Of a DNA stretch of 64,000 nt, positions 1 through 8,010 are shown piece by piece. The position numbers were made by a program, and so were the translations under genes. The stretch is from Loktanella gaetbuli (GTDB lineage Bacteria > Pseudomonadota > Alphaproteobacteria > Rhodobacterales > Rhodobacteraceae). The notes under the pieces are model-generated. The model searched no databases. It had not been told where the DNA came from and saw only the letters and a list, made by a program, of their open reading frames with translations. How positions within the stretch are numbered: position 1 is the stretch's first letter; the number at the start of each line of letters is the position of its first letter. Location of the stretch: the NCBI RefSeq assembly GCF_020531945.1, contig NZ_JAJATZ010000005.1, forward strand, positions 1 through 64,000, given 5' to 3'.

Positions 1-51
1 CTCCTTGGTTCCAAAATTACCAAGCAAAGCGTCTACAAATCTAGGGGCACC

Positions 52-753
52 TCAGAACGCGACGACGGCCTTGATATTGTTCATCTGACGCTTGGCCGAT
101 GAGGGCTTCATACGAGCTAGCAGGCTATCCCTAAGGGCCTTCGCGTCCTGCCTCGTAATCTTGGTCAAAGGAAGGTCAGCACCCCAGACAGCCAAGGCTT
201 CCCGTTCGATGCGACCAAAGTTAGTGACCTGTTGGTCCCGTTTATAGGGGTCAGGATTGACGTTTTCTTTGAGGTAAATCTTGAATGCGTCCGTGATCGT
301 CGGTTCAGCCTTCACAGCCTCAATGCCATTCCTGAGAGCGACCACCAAGGCCCGGTCCCCTGCCGTCATGTCCTCAGGGTGGCCCGTATCGGGGTCTAGG
401 TGATAGCTGAAGATGATCTCATCGGCCTTGGCGTCACGCGATGTCCGCTCATCCTCGGTCCGACCATCGCTGAATTGGTCCAGCCCGTGAGCCTGAAAGA
501 AGGTCTTCACGTCCTCCAGCAGTTCCATGGGTGACTTGATGTCGCCACTGATCTTGCCCATGGCGATCTGACGCTCAACAAAGTGGTGATAGGGTCCGTA
601 GGCGTTGATAGCCTCACGCTCCGTCTTGCCCAGCACCTTAATGAACTCTGTGATGCCCAAGGTCGCCTGAAGGGGCTGAGGCACACGGCGACGGTACCTA
701 TAACGACCGTTGGCGTCGATCTTGACGTGCTTCAACATCAACATGGCCTTCAT
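52..753 (-). pseudogene. Truncated tyrosine recombinase/integrase (DUF6538-type N-terminus)
   Basis: The protein (233 aa) begins with a basic RYRYRRRVPQPLQ segment typical of DUF6538-type phage/island integrases and continues through a SAM-like core-binding domain ending around NNIKAVVAF. It then meets a TGA stop (52-54). The C-terminal catalytic domain carrying R-H-R-Y residues is absent. After the stop the same frame stays open to the window edge but does not look like integrase sequence. Family members are usually well over 350 aa, so this copy is probably inactive or frameshifted. It lies 92 nt from the 3' end of tRNA-Leu and reads away from it, the usual arrangement for an element inserted at a tRNA attachment site, so the island should extend left of the window. 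Start taken at the first Met; Met4 is an alternative. Confidence 0.75.
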
Positions 754-765
754 CCCGAAACCCCA

Positions 766-788
766 ATGTGGACCTATATGTGGACCTA
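766..788. repeat. Tandem ATGTGGACCTA direct repeat upstream of integrase
   Basis: ATGTGGACCTA occurs at 766-776 and again at 778-788, one base apart, in the 91-nt interval between the integrase start and the tRNA-Leu 3' end. A short tandem repeat in this position could be an arm-type or excisionase binding site or an operator for int. That role is inference. Confidence 0.5.
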
Positions 789-844
789 AGGGAGACTACG
801 GTATCCTTTTAGCGTTGTAAATAAGGGCTTCTGTCACTTAAAAG

Positions 845-930
845 TGGTGCCCCCGGCCGGACTCGAACCGGCACGACCAAAAGGTCAGGAGATTTTAAGT
901 CTCCGGTGTCTACCATTCCACCACGGGGGC
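845..930 (-). tRNA. tRNA-Leu (anticodon TAA)
   Basis: On the reverse strand the sequence folds as a class II tRNA. The acceptor GCCCCCG pairs with CGGGGGC. The anticodon stem GGAGA/TCTCC carries the loop CTTAAAA (anticodon TAA). There is a long variable arm, CTGACCTTTTGGTC, and a T-arm with GGTTCGAGTCC. The 3' CCA is encoded (complement of 845-847). The adjacent integrase fragment suggests its 3' half is an attachment site. Confidence 0.95.
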
Positions 931-970
931 ACGCGGCGTTGGTAATCCGGCACGCCCGCGCGGACAAGCG

Positions 971-1519
971 TCAGATGTCGGTGCCGGGCGGTTCATCCAG
1001 CAACCGGCGTTCCTGCAACCAGGGATTCATCGCAACGGCCGCCCGCAACGTGGCCTGACCTTCTGCGTCACGCCCCAAACCGAACAGCGTTAGCGCCTTG
1101 CCGGACAGGGCTGCGACGTGGTTGGGCAAAAGGTCCAGCGCGCGGTCCAGATCCACCAGCGACGCCGCGAAATCGCGTTGCAGGAAATATGACAATGCCC
1201 GCTGATTATAACCCTCTGCATAGGCGGGGCAGTAGTTGACCAGATCGTCGAAAAAACCGATCGCCCCCGCGAAATCGCCCAGATCACGCCGGGTCATTCC
1301 CGCATCCAGCAGCGCCTGTGCGTGACTGTCAGGCGCATCCAGCCAATAGGACCACAGCGCAGACGCGGAACGCTGCGCCTCTGCCGCTGACTGCGCCCGC
1401 TGCATATGTGAAATGGCCTGCGCCATTTCCGCTGCGTGATCGGGCACCGCAGGACATGCATCCTGCGCCACGGCAGGCCCGGCGGACAACACCAGACAAA
1501 GACAAAGGGTTCTGATCAT
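971..1519 (-). CDS. Periplasmic tetratricopeptide-repeat protein
   Basis: 182-aa protein with a clear Sec signal peptide (MIRTLCLCLVLSAGPAVAQ) and tandem TPR helices through residues about 60-165 (for example RRDLGDFAGAIGFFDDLV, then YNQRALSYFLQRDFAASLVD). TPR proteins act as protein-interaction scaffolds and no catalytic motif is seen. It follows putR in the same direction with a 47-nt gap and may be cotranscribed with it. The exact role is unknown. Confidence 0.75.
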   Translation of the reverse strand: MIRTLCLCLVLSAGPAVAQDACPAVPDHAAEMAQAISHMQRAQSAAEAQRSASALWSYWLDAPDSHAQALLDAGMTRRDLGDFAGAIGFFDDLVNYCPAYAEGYNQRALSYFLQRDFAASLVDLDRALDLLPNHVAALSGKALTLFGLGRDAEGQATLRAAVAMNPWLQERRLLDEPPGTDI

Positions 1520-1566
1520 GCCGACAGTCTTGGGCGGATGAACGCACCCGTCAAGTCACGCAACCG

Positions 1567-2052
1567 TCAGCTTGATGGCGGCACGGGCGACACACCCTCT
1601 TCCTTGACAGCCTGCATCGCAACATAGGTCGACGTGCCCGACACGTTCGGCAGGGTCGAGATAAAGGACGCCAGTACCGCACGGTAATCGGTCATGCCCT
1701 GCGTCCGCACCTTCAGCAGGTAATCGTATGATCCGGCAATCATGTGACATTGTTCGATCTGGGGGATCGCCAGCACGGCGTCGTTGAACGCCCGCAAGGC
1801 CGCCTCGCGCGTGTCGGACAACTTGACCTCGACAAAGGATACGTGGTCTCGTCCCAGTGCGATCGGGTCAAACAGGGCCCGGTAGCCCCGAATGACGCCA
1901 TCCGACTCCAGTTTGCGCAGGCGCGCCTGGGTAGGGGATTTGGACAGGCCGATACGCTCGGCGAGTGCGGTGACACTGATGCGCCCGTCGACCGCCAGCA
2001 CGTCAAGAATCTTTGCGTCGAATCGGTCCAGGTCACCAGTCGAATTCGGCAT
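1567..2052 (-). CDS. putR: Lrp/AsnC-family proline-responsive regulator PutR
   Basis: 161-aa Lrp/AsnC-type regulator: an N-terminal HTH (LDRFDAKILDVLAVDGRIS, then TALAERIGLSKSPTQARLRK) followed by an AsnC ligand-binding RAM domain with the family segment IAGSYDYLLKVRT. It is divergent from putA, the arrangement in which PutR activates putA in response to proline in Rhodobacter and Agrobacterium. The Met at 2052 was chosen because TAGGGGAATTT precedes it and the resulting length matches the family. An upstream Met at 2145 would add 31 non-conserved residues. Confidence 0.88.
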   Translation of the reverse strand: MPNSTGDLDRFDAKILDVLAVDGRISVTALAERIGLSKSPTQARLRKLESDGVIRGYRALFDPIALGRDHVSFVEVKLSDTREAALRAFNDAVLAIPQIEQCHMIAGSYDYLLKVRTQGMTDYRAVLASFISTLPNVSGTSTYVAMQAVKEEGVSPVPPSS

Positions 2053-2074
2053 AAATTCCCCTAAAATGCGGGCC

Positions 2075-2108
2075 ATCTGACCCCGCAACGATATGATAGA
2101 GGTCAGAT
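2075..2108. promoter_or_regulatory. Inverted repeat in putR-putA intergenic region (candidate PutR operator)
   Basis: ATCTGACC (2075-2082) and GGTCAGAT (2101-2108) form a perfect 8-bp inverted repeat with an 18-nt spacer, midway between the divergent starts. Lrp-family dimers commonly bind such dyads. Assignment to PutR is inference from position. Confidence 0.45.
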
Positions 2109-2159
2109 AGACTAGCGGCAAGTTGATACAGTGGTCCGTATTCAAAATCGGAGAGTGCT

Positions 2160-5100
2160 ATGCCCCGTGATATTCACAATACCCTGCGCGAACAAATCGA
2201 GGCTGGCATCTACGCCGACGAACGTGCGGTGGTGGCTGACCTTGTCAGTCAATCGGAACTGACCGACGCGGACCGCGCCCGGATCGTCCGGAATGGCGCC
2301 GATCTGGTGCGCCAGATTCGAAACAGCTCTGAACCCGGCCTGATGGAAGTGTTCCTGGCCGAATACGGTCTGTCCACCGACGAGGGCATCGCCCTGATGT
2401 GTCTGGCCGAGGCACTGCTGCGCGTGCCCGACAGCATCACGATCGACGCCCTGATCGAGGACAAGATCGCGCCATCCGACTGGGGCAAGCATCTGGGCCA
2501 TTCCGCATCCAGCCTGGTGAACGCATCGACCTGGGCACTGATGCTGACGGGCCGCGTGCTGGACGACGAAAAGCCGGGCATCACCCGCCACCTGCGTGGT
2601 GCCGTCAAACGTCTGGGCGAACCCGTGATCCGGACGGCCGTGGGCCGCGCGATGCGCGAGATGGGCCGCCAGTTCGTGCTGGGCGAAACGATCGAAAAGG
2701 CGATGAAACGCGCCGACGGCATGCAGGAAAAGGGATTCACCTATTCCTATGACATGCTGGGCGAGGCCGCACGCACAGACAAGGACGCGCGTGCCTATCA
2801 ACTGTCCTATTCGCGTGCAATTTCCGCCATTGCAAAACATTGCACGCACGATTCCGTTGCTGAAAACCCCGGTATCTCGGTCAAGCTGTCCGCCCTGCAC
2901 CCCCGCTACGAAGAGGCGCACCGCGACCGCGTGATGGCCGAACTGGTCCCCCGCGTGCGGTCCCTGGCCATTCTCGCCAAGGCGGCGGGCATGGGGTTCA
3001 ATATCGACGCCGAAGAGGCCGACCGCCTGTCGCTGTCTCTGGATGTGATCGAAGAGGTTCTGTCAGAACCGTCGCTGGACGGCTGGGACGGGTTCGGCGT
3101 CGTGGTGCAGGCCTACGGTCTGCGCGCCGGCATGGTGCTGGATTACCTACACGCGATGGCCGAACGCCTGAACCGCAAGATCATGGTGCGTCTGGTCAAG
3201 GGGGCCTATTGGGACGCCGAAATCAAACGCGCCCAGGTCATGGGCATCGACGGTTTCCCGGTGTTCACCGCGAAATCGCACACTGATGTCAGCTACATGG
3301 TCAACGCGCGCAAACTGCTGGGCATGACCGACCGCATCTATCCGCAGTTCGCCACCCACAACGCGCATACCGTTGCCGCGATCCTCGACATCGCGGATAC
3401 GATGGGCCGCGGCACCGATGATTTCGAATTTCAGCGCCTGCACGGTATGGGCGAAACGCTGCATACCATCGTGCTCAAGGATCGCGGCACCCGTTGCCGC
3501 ATCTACGCACCCGTCGGCGCACACGAGGATCTGCTGGCCTATCTGGTCCGGCGTCTGTTGGAAAACGGAGCCAACAGTTCGTTCGTGAACCAGATCGTGG
3601 ACGAGGACGTCCCACCAGAGGTTGTCGCCGCCGACCCGTTCGACAACATCAACAAGGTGCCTGACCTGCACGCTGGTCCCGACCTGTTTCAGCCAGAACG
3701 CCTGAATTCCAAGGGGTTCGACCTGACGCATATCCCGACGCTGCAGCAGATCGCCGCCGCACGCGATACCTATCGCACGGCCGTCTGGACGGTCGAGCCG
3801 ATCATCGCTGGCGAAACCGATACCACCCGCGAGGTCATCGAACGCTATAACCCCGCGATCTCGGGCGATCTTGTGGGGCAGATTGCCCACGCGACCCCGG
3901 ATGATGTTGCCGTGGCCCTGGATGCGGCCACCACTTGGGATGTTCCGGTGCAGGAACGCGCGCGGGTCCTCAACGACGTGGCCGACGCGTTCGAGGACAA
4001 CTACGGCGTGCTGTTTGCCGCATTGACCCGCGAGGCGGGCAAGGCCCTGCCCGATTGCGTGGCTGAACTGCGCGAAGCGGTCGATTTCCTGCGCTACTAC
4101 GCCGCGCAATCACTGGACCAGACGGAGGCCACCCCGCGCGGGATCTGGACCTGCATCAGCCCGTGGAATTTCCCGCTGGCGATTTTCACGGGCCAGATTG
4201 CGGCGGCCCTTGCGGCCGGCAACGCCGTGCTGGCCAAACCTGCGGAACAGACGCCGGTTGTCGCAAAACTGGCGGTCGACCTGATGCACAAGGCCGGTGT
4301 GCCTGCCACTGCCGTGCAGCTGCTGCCGGGCGGTGGCGATGTCGGTGCCGCCGTGACATCCGATCGCAGGATCAAGGGTGTGGCCTTTACCGGGTCGACA
4401 GCCACCGCGCGCAAGATTGCGTCCGCCATGGCCGAACACTGCCTGCCCGGCACACCGCTGATCGCGGAAACCGGCGGTCTGAACGCGATGATCACCGACA
4501 GCACCGCCCTGCCGGAACACGCCGTGCGTGACATCATCAACGGCGCTTTCCGGTCAGCCGGACAGCGCTGTTCCGCGCTGCGCTGCCTTTATGTCCAAGA
4601 GGATGTCGCGGACAAGTTGATCGACATGCTCAAGGGCGCGATGAACGCATTGACGCTGGGCGATCCCTGGTCGCTGTCAAACGACATCGGCCCGGTGATC
4701 GACTCCGCCGCCAAGGCCAATATCGACGACCATATCGCCAAGGCCGCAGCAGAGGGCCGCGTGATTCACCAGTTGCCGATCCCGGCACAGGGTCATTTCG
4801 TGGCCCCGACCATCATCGCGCTGGACAGTATCGCCGATCTGGAACGCGAGGTTTTTGGCCCCGTCCTGCATGTGGTCCGGTTCAACGCACGCGATCTGTC
4901 CAAGGTTGTCGATGCGGTGAATGCCACGGGCTACGGCCTGACATTCGGCCTGCACACGCGGATCGACGACCGTGTCGAGATGATCGTGAACAACGTCCAC
5001 TGCGGCAACATCTACGTGAACCGCGACCAGATCGGCGCCATCGTCGGGTCTCAGCCTTTTGGTGGTGAGGGCCTGTCCGGCACCGGCCCCAAGGCAGGCG

Positions 5101-5618
5101 GCCCACTGTATCTGCCGCGTTTCAGCACCGCTGCGCCGGGTGCAGCACTGGGCGGTGGCTGGACGACAGAGGACAACGCCAAACGGCTGGAAAAGGCGTT
5201 GGCGGATGCACCCAAGGGTGCGTCGTCCGAACCGCGCGACATGCCCGGACCGACCGGCGAATCGAACCGCTGGTCAACGCACCCGCGCGGCCCGGTGCTG
5301 TGCATGGGGCCGGGACAGGACATGGCGGACGCCCAGGCCGAGGCGGTGCGTGCCCTCGGTGGTCAACCGGTCACCGCACGCGGCGAAATCTCGCCCGAGA
5401 CCCTGACGCTGCTGTCCGATCTGGCCTGCGTGCTGTGGTGGGGGGACGAAGATCGCGCCCGCGCCTATGCCAAGGCGTTGACGCAGCGCGACGGCCCGAT
5501 CACGGCGCTGGTCACGACGATGCCGGACAAGGCGCATGTGACCCATGAACGCCACGTCTGCATCGACACGACAGCCGCGGGCGGCAACGCCGCCCTTCTG
5601 GCCGAAGTCGCAGGCTGA
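2160..5618 (+). CDS. putA: Bifunctional proline dehydrogenase / L-glutamate-gamma-semialdehyde dehydrogenase PutA
   Basis: 1152-aa PutA converts proline to glutamate in two steps: FAD-dependent proline dehydrogenase, then NAD-dependent semialdehyde dehydrogenase. The PRODH barrel occupies roughly residues 90-480 with RLVKGAYWDAE near 344. The aldehyde dehydrogenase half follows, with TCISPWNFPLAIFTG, the VAFTGSTATA cofactor loop and catalytic Cys804 in SAGQRCSALR. A C-terminal ALDH-like region completes the long-type PutA. There is no N-terminal ribbon-helix-helix domain, which fits regulation by the separate PutR. The start ATG is preceded by GGAGAG. It is probably membrane-associated and feeds electrons to quinone. 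Confidence 0.97.
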   Translation: MPRDIHNTLREQIEAGIYADERAVVADLVSQSELTDADRARIVRNGADLVRQIRNSSEPGLMEVFLAEYGLSTDEGIALMCLAEALLRVPDSITIDALIEDKIAPSDWGKHLGHSASSLVNASTWALMLTGRVLDDEKPGITRHLRGAVKRLGEPVIRTAVGRAMREMGRQFVLGETIEKAMKRADGMQEKGFTYSYDMLGEAARTDKDARAYQLSYSRAISAIAKHCTHDSVAENPGISVKLSALHPRYEEAHRDRVMAELVPRVRSLAILAKAAGMGFNIDAEEADRLSLSLDVIEEVLSEPSLDGWDGFGVVVQAYGLRAGMVLDYLHAMAERLNRKIMVRLVKGAYWDAEIKRAQVMGIDGFPVFTAKSHTDVSYMVNARKLLGMTDRIYPQFATHNAHTVAAILDIADTMGRGTDDFEFQRLHGMGETLHTIVLKDRGTRCRIYAPVGAHEDLLAYLVRRLLENGANSSFVNQIVDEDVPPEVVAADPFDNINKVPDLHAGPDLFQPERLNSKGFDLTHIPTLQQIAAARDTYRTAVWTVEPIIAGETDTTREVIERYNPAISGDLVGQIAHATPDDVAVALDAATTWDVPVQERARVLNDVADAFEDNYGVLFAALTREAGKALPDCVAELREAVDFLRYYAAQSLDQTEATPRGIWTCISPWNFPLAIFTGQIAAALAAGNAVLAKPAEQTPVVAKLAVDLMHKAGVPATAVQLLPGGGDVGAAVTSDRRIKGVAFTGSTATARKIASAMAEHCLPGTPLIAETGGLNAMITDSTALPEHAVRDIINGAFRSAGQRCSALRCLYVQEDVADKLIDMLKGAMNALTLGDPWSLSNDIGPVIDSAAKANIDDHIAKAAAEGRVIHQLPIPAQGHFVAPTIIALDSIADLEREVFGPVLHVVRFNARDLSKVVDAVNATGYGLTFGLHTRIDDRVEMIVNNVHCGNIYVNRDQIGAIVGSQPFGGEGLSGTGPKAGGPLYLPRFSTAAPGAALGGGWTTEDNAKRLEKALADAPKGASSEPRDMPGPTGESNRWSTHPRGPVLCMGPGQDMADAQAEAVRALGGQPVTARGEISPETLTLLSDLACVLWWGDEDRARAYAKALTQRDGPITALVTTMPDKAHVTHERHVCIDTTAAGGNAALLAEVAG

Positions 5619-5626
5619 ACAGCAAA

Positions 5627-5659
5627 TCCGCCGCCCCGCCCTTGACGCGGGGCGGCGGA
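5627..5659 (+). terminator. putA terminator hairpin
   Basis: A perfect 13-bp stem: TCCGCCGCCCCGC (5627-5639) pairs with GCGGGGCGGCGGA (5647-5659) around the loop CCTTGAC. It starts nine nt after the putA stop. No U-tract follows, as is common in high-GC genomes. Confidence 0.65.
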
Positions 5660-5675
5660 CCGTCACCTTGGGTCT

Positions 5676-6407
5676 ATGTTTCCGATCCGTGACCACAATC
5701 CGTCAACGCGCACGCCGTTCGTGACCTACGCCCTGCTGGCCGCGAATATCGCGATCTGGCTCTGGACGGTTATGGCAGCACAGACCGATGCCGCACTTGG
5801 GCAGCTCTATTACGATTACGCCCTGATCCCCGCCCGCGTCACCGGGTTCGAGGGTTGGGGCGGTTTCATCACATCCATGTTCCTGCACGGCGGCATCATG
5901 CATCTGGGCGGCAACATGCTGTTTCTTTTCATCTTCGGCGACAACCTCGAGGACAGGATGGGTCATGTCCCCTTTGCGCTGTTCTACCTGGCCTGCGGAA
6001 TCGCGGCAGGCCTGGCGCAGGTCGCGTCCGAGCCGTTTTCCCCGATCCCTACAATCGGCGCATCAGGCGCGATCGCAGGCGTGATGGGCGGCTACCTCCT
6101 GCTGTTCCCCAAGGCGCGGGTGGACGTGTTTTTCTTTTTCATCGTGTTTTTCAAGATCATCCCGATCCCCGCATGGATCACGCTGGCAGTGTGGTTCGTC
6201 ATGCAGGTCTGGGGCGGTTTCAGCCCCAACGACGGCGTCGCCTACTGGGCGCACAACGGCGGGTTCGTGGCAGGTCTGCTCCTGGTGATCCCCTTGTGGC
6301 TCCGGCTGGGTGGCCCCGGATTCTGGCGGGCCACAGACGGTCACCCCGATCACCCGCCCGCGCAATACCGCGAATCCCGCATCCCCAAAGTGCCACGCAG
6401 GCGGTAA
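5676..6407 (+). CDS. Rhomboid-family intramembrane serine protease
   Basis: 243-aa polytopic membrane protein with the rhomboid catalytic dyad: Ser130 in GASGAIAGVMG and His193 in AHNGGFVAG. The upstream helix has HGGIMHLGGNMLFLFIFGDN, with the conserved H and N residues of the family, followed by GHVPFALFYL. It cleaves transmembrane substrates within the membrane, but the substrate here is unknown. It follows putA by 57 nt, separated by a strong hairpin, so it is probably an independent transcript. Confidence 0.9.
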   Translation: MFPIRDHNPSTRTPFVTYALLAANIAIWLWTVMAAQTDAALGQLYYDYALIPARVTGFEGWGGFITSMFLHGGIMHLGGNMLFLFIFGDNLEDRMGHVPFALFYLACGIAAGLAQVASEPFSPIPTIGASGAIAGVMGGYLLLFPKARVDVFFFFIVFFKIIPIPAWITLAVWFVMQVWGGFSPNDGVAYWAHNGGFVAGLLLVIPLWLRLGGPGFWRATDGHPDHPPAQYRESRIPKVPRRR

Positions 6408-6489
6408 CGTTGGGCGACGCGACCCCAAAGCCGTGAGGATCGCGCGAGCCTGTCGTCTCACGCCAGAGATCGCGATTGCTTTTGGACCT

Positions 6490-6515
6490 TGCAGCGAAGG
6501 TCGGGTTTGAGCCCA
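6490..6515 (+). repeat. Short intergenic repeat, left copy
   Basis: TGCAGCGAAGGTCGGGTTTG followed by AGCCCA (6490-6515) resembles the segment at 7030-7054. The two flank the low-GC hypothetical gene. The 3' part GGGTTTGAGCCC is T-arm-like, but no tRNA can be folded around it. Origin unknown. Confidence 0.35.
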
Positions 6516-6586
6516 TTTTGACGGATGCTGCATCGTCGACAAAGGTCTGTTATCAGGTGAGCTCGCGCCAATGAGGAGATTTTTGA

Positions 6587-7012
6587 ATGTTTGGGTTCGG
6601 CCGACGATCAAAGGAAATGCCGTCACTCGATGACAACTTGAAATGGTGGGTCATCGAAAGTGAGCGGTTCAATCTGGAATCGAAAGCTTCGTTCAGGGTC
6701 TTTGATGCGGTGGTCGCACAAAGTGAAGAAATGGCAATTGAGCACTTACGAATCTCTGACGAGAAATTGGATAAATCTCTCATGAATTCCGCCATTCGGG
6801 CGGGAAAAATCGTGGATGAGTTTGATTGGGAACCCGTCAGCACACTTGTCCGACACTTGTCTGTTTTATAGGTTACCACCGAAACGGAGGTCGCCGAACG
6901 TGACGAAGTGCTTCTTGGTATGTTGAAAGAGCACGACTTCTTTATGGACGAGTTCAAGGAAGACCCACAGATGGCCGTTGGTGGTGGAATCTACGACTGG
7001 CCTAAAGCCTAA
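6587..7012 (+). pseudogene. Low-GC hypothetical protein gene interrupted by in-frame amber codon
   Basis: The first part encodes 94 aa (6587-6871), rich in Glu, Ser and Phe and with far more AT-ending codons than its neighbours. It stops at TAG (6869-6871). The same frame then continues open for 46 further codons with coding character (VTTETEVAERDEVLLGMLKE ... AVGGGIYDWPKA) to TAA at 7010-7012. Read through, the product would be about 141 residues. The simplest reading is a nonsense mutation in a horizontally acquired gene. Alternatives are two separate small ORFs or a sequencing error. ATG 6587 is preceded by GAGGAG. No family recognised. Confidence 0.5.
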
Positions 7013-7029
7013 GCAGACCTTCGCGCAAC

Positions 7030-7054
7030 TGCAGCGAATTCGCGCTTTGTCCCA
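7030..7054 (+). repeat. Short intergenic repeat, right copy
   Basis: TGCAGCGAATTCGCGCTTTG followed by TCCCA resembles 6490-6515 (shared TGCAGCGAA, then a G/C-rich step, TTTG and CCCA). It lies just after the end of the interrupted hypothetical gene. The match is imperfect by eye. Confidence 0.3.
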
Positions 7055-7158
7055 CACACCGGACCTTCACCGCCTTCTAGCGAAAAGACTGCTGAGATCA
7101 GGTCGCACACACACCTGAGCGGACTGCGGCGGCGGGATGACCGGATGGCGCGCTGTCG

Positions 7159-7947
7159 TCAGGCCTTGCGGACGACTTTGGCGAAATTGTCAAAGATATC
7201 GCTGTTCGACACGATCATGGCACCCGTTTCCAGCGGATCGGCGTCGGGGGTGATCGCCTCGACGATGGCACCTGCCTCTTTGCAGATCAGCACGCCTGCG
7301 GCGACGTCCCAGATATTCAGGCGGCGTTCCCAGAACCCGTCATAACGACCGGCGGCAACATAGGCCAAATCCAGTGAGGCGGCACCGAACCGGCGCACAC
7401 CGGCGCAGGCGGGCAGCAACCTTGCCAGGTCTTGCAGTGTTTCGGGCAGATCGGTGCGTCCGGCCCAAGGCAGGCCAGTGGCAAACAGACCGTCCGACAG
7501 GCGATGACGCCCCGACACGCGGATGCGCGATTCGTTCACGAATGCGCCGAAACCTTTTTCGGCGTAGAACATCTCGTCCTTGACCGGGTCATAGATCACG
7601 CCAGACACGATCTGCCCCTTGTGTTCCAGCGCGATGGAAACCGCCCAATGCGGCAGGCCGTGCAGAAAATTGGTGGTGCCGTCCAACGGGTCGACGATCC
7701 AGCGGCGTGTCGGGTCCTCGCCCTCTTTCTCGCCGCCCTCTTCGCCCAGAAAACCATAGGACGGACGCGCATGCATCAGATCATCGCGGATCGTCTGTTC
7801 GGCCTGACGGTCGGCGCGGGTGACGAAATCGCCGGGGCCTTTGGTCGACACCTGAAGCTGTTCGACCTCGCCAAAGTCCTTGAGCAGGGCGCGACCGGCC
7901 TTGCGGGCGGTTTTCATCATCACATTGAGGTTTGCGCTGCCAGCCAT
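7159..7947 (-). CDS. suhB: Inositol-1-monophosphatase family protein SuhB
   Basis: 262-aa Mg-dependent phosphatase of the IMPase/FIG superfamily. Metal ligands are visible in FLGEEGG (residues 67-72) and WIVDPLDGTTNF (83-94), and the second signature LNIWDVAAG lies near residue 210. SuhB hydrolyses inositol phosphates and in enterobacteria also assists rRNA antitermination. The start is supported by GGAGAG upstream. Confidence 0.93.
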   Translation of the reverse strand: MAGSANLNVMMKTARKAGRALLKDFGEVEQLQVSTKGPGDFVTRADRQAEQTIRDDLMHARPSYGFLGEEGGEKEGEDPTRRWIVDPLDGTTNFLHGLPHWAVSIALEHKGQIVSGVIYDPVKDEMFYAEKGFGAFVNESRIRVSGRHRLSDGLFATGLPWAGRTDLPETLQDLARLLPACAGVRRFGAASLDLAYVAAGRYDGFWERRLNIWDVAAGVLICKEAGAIVEAITPDADPLETGAMIVSNSDIFDNFAKVVRKA

Positions 7948-8010
7948 GGGGACTCTCCGATTTACGTCAAGCGGGGCGTATAGGCCCGCAGGCGTCTGCG
8001 CACAAGCACA

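Noticed and set aside
6490..6530. T-arm-like GGGTTTGAGCCC segment as a tRNA remnant
   Set aside because: No acceptor, D-arm or anticodon arm can be folded around it on either strand.
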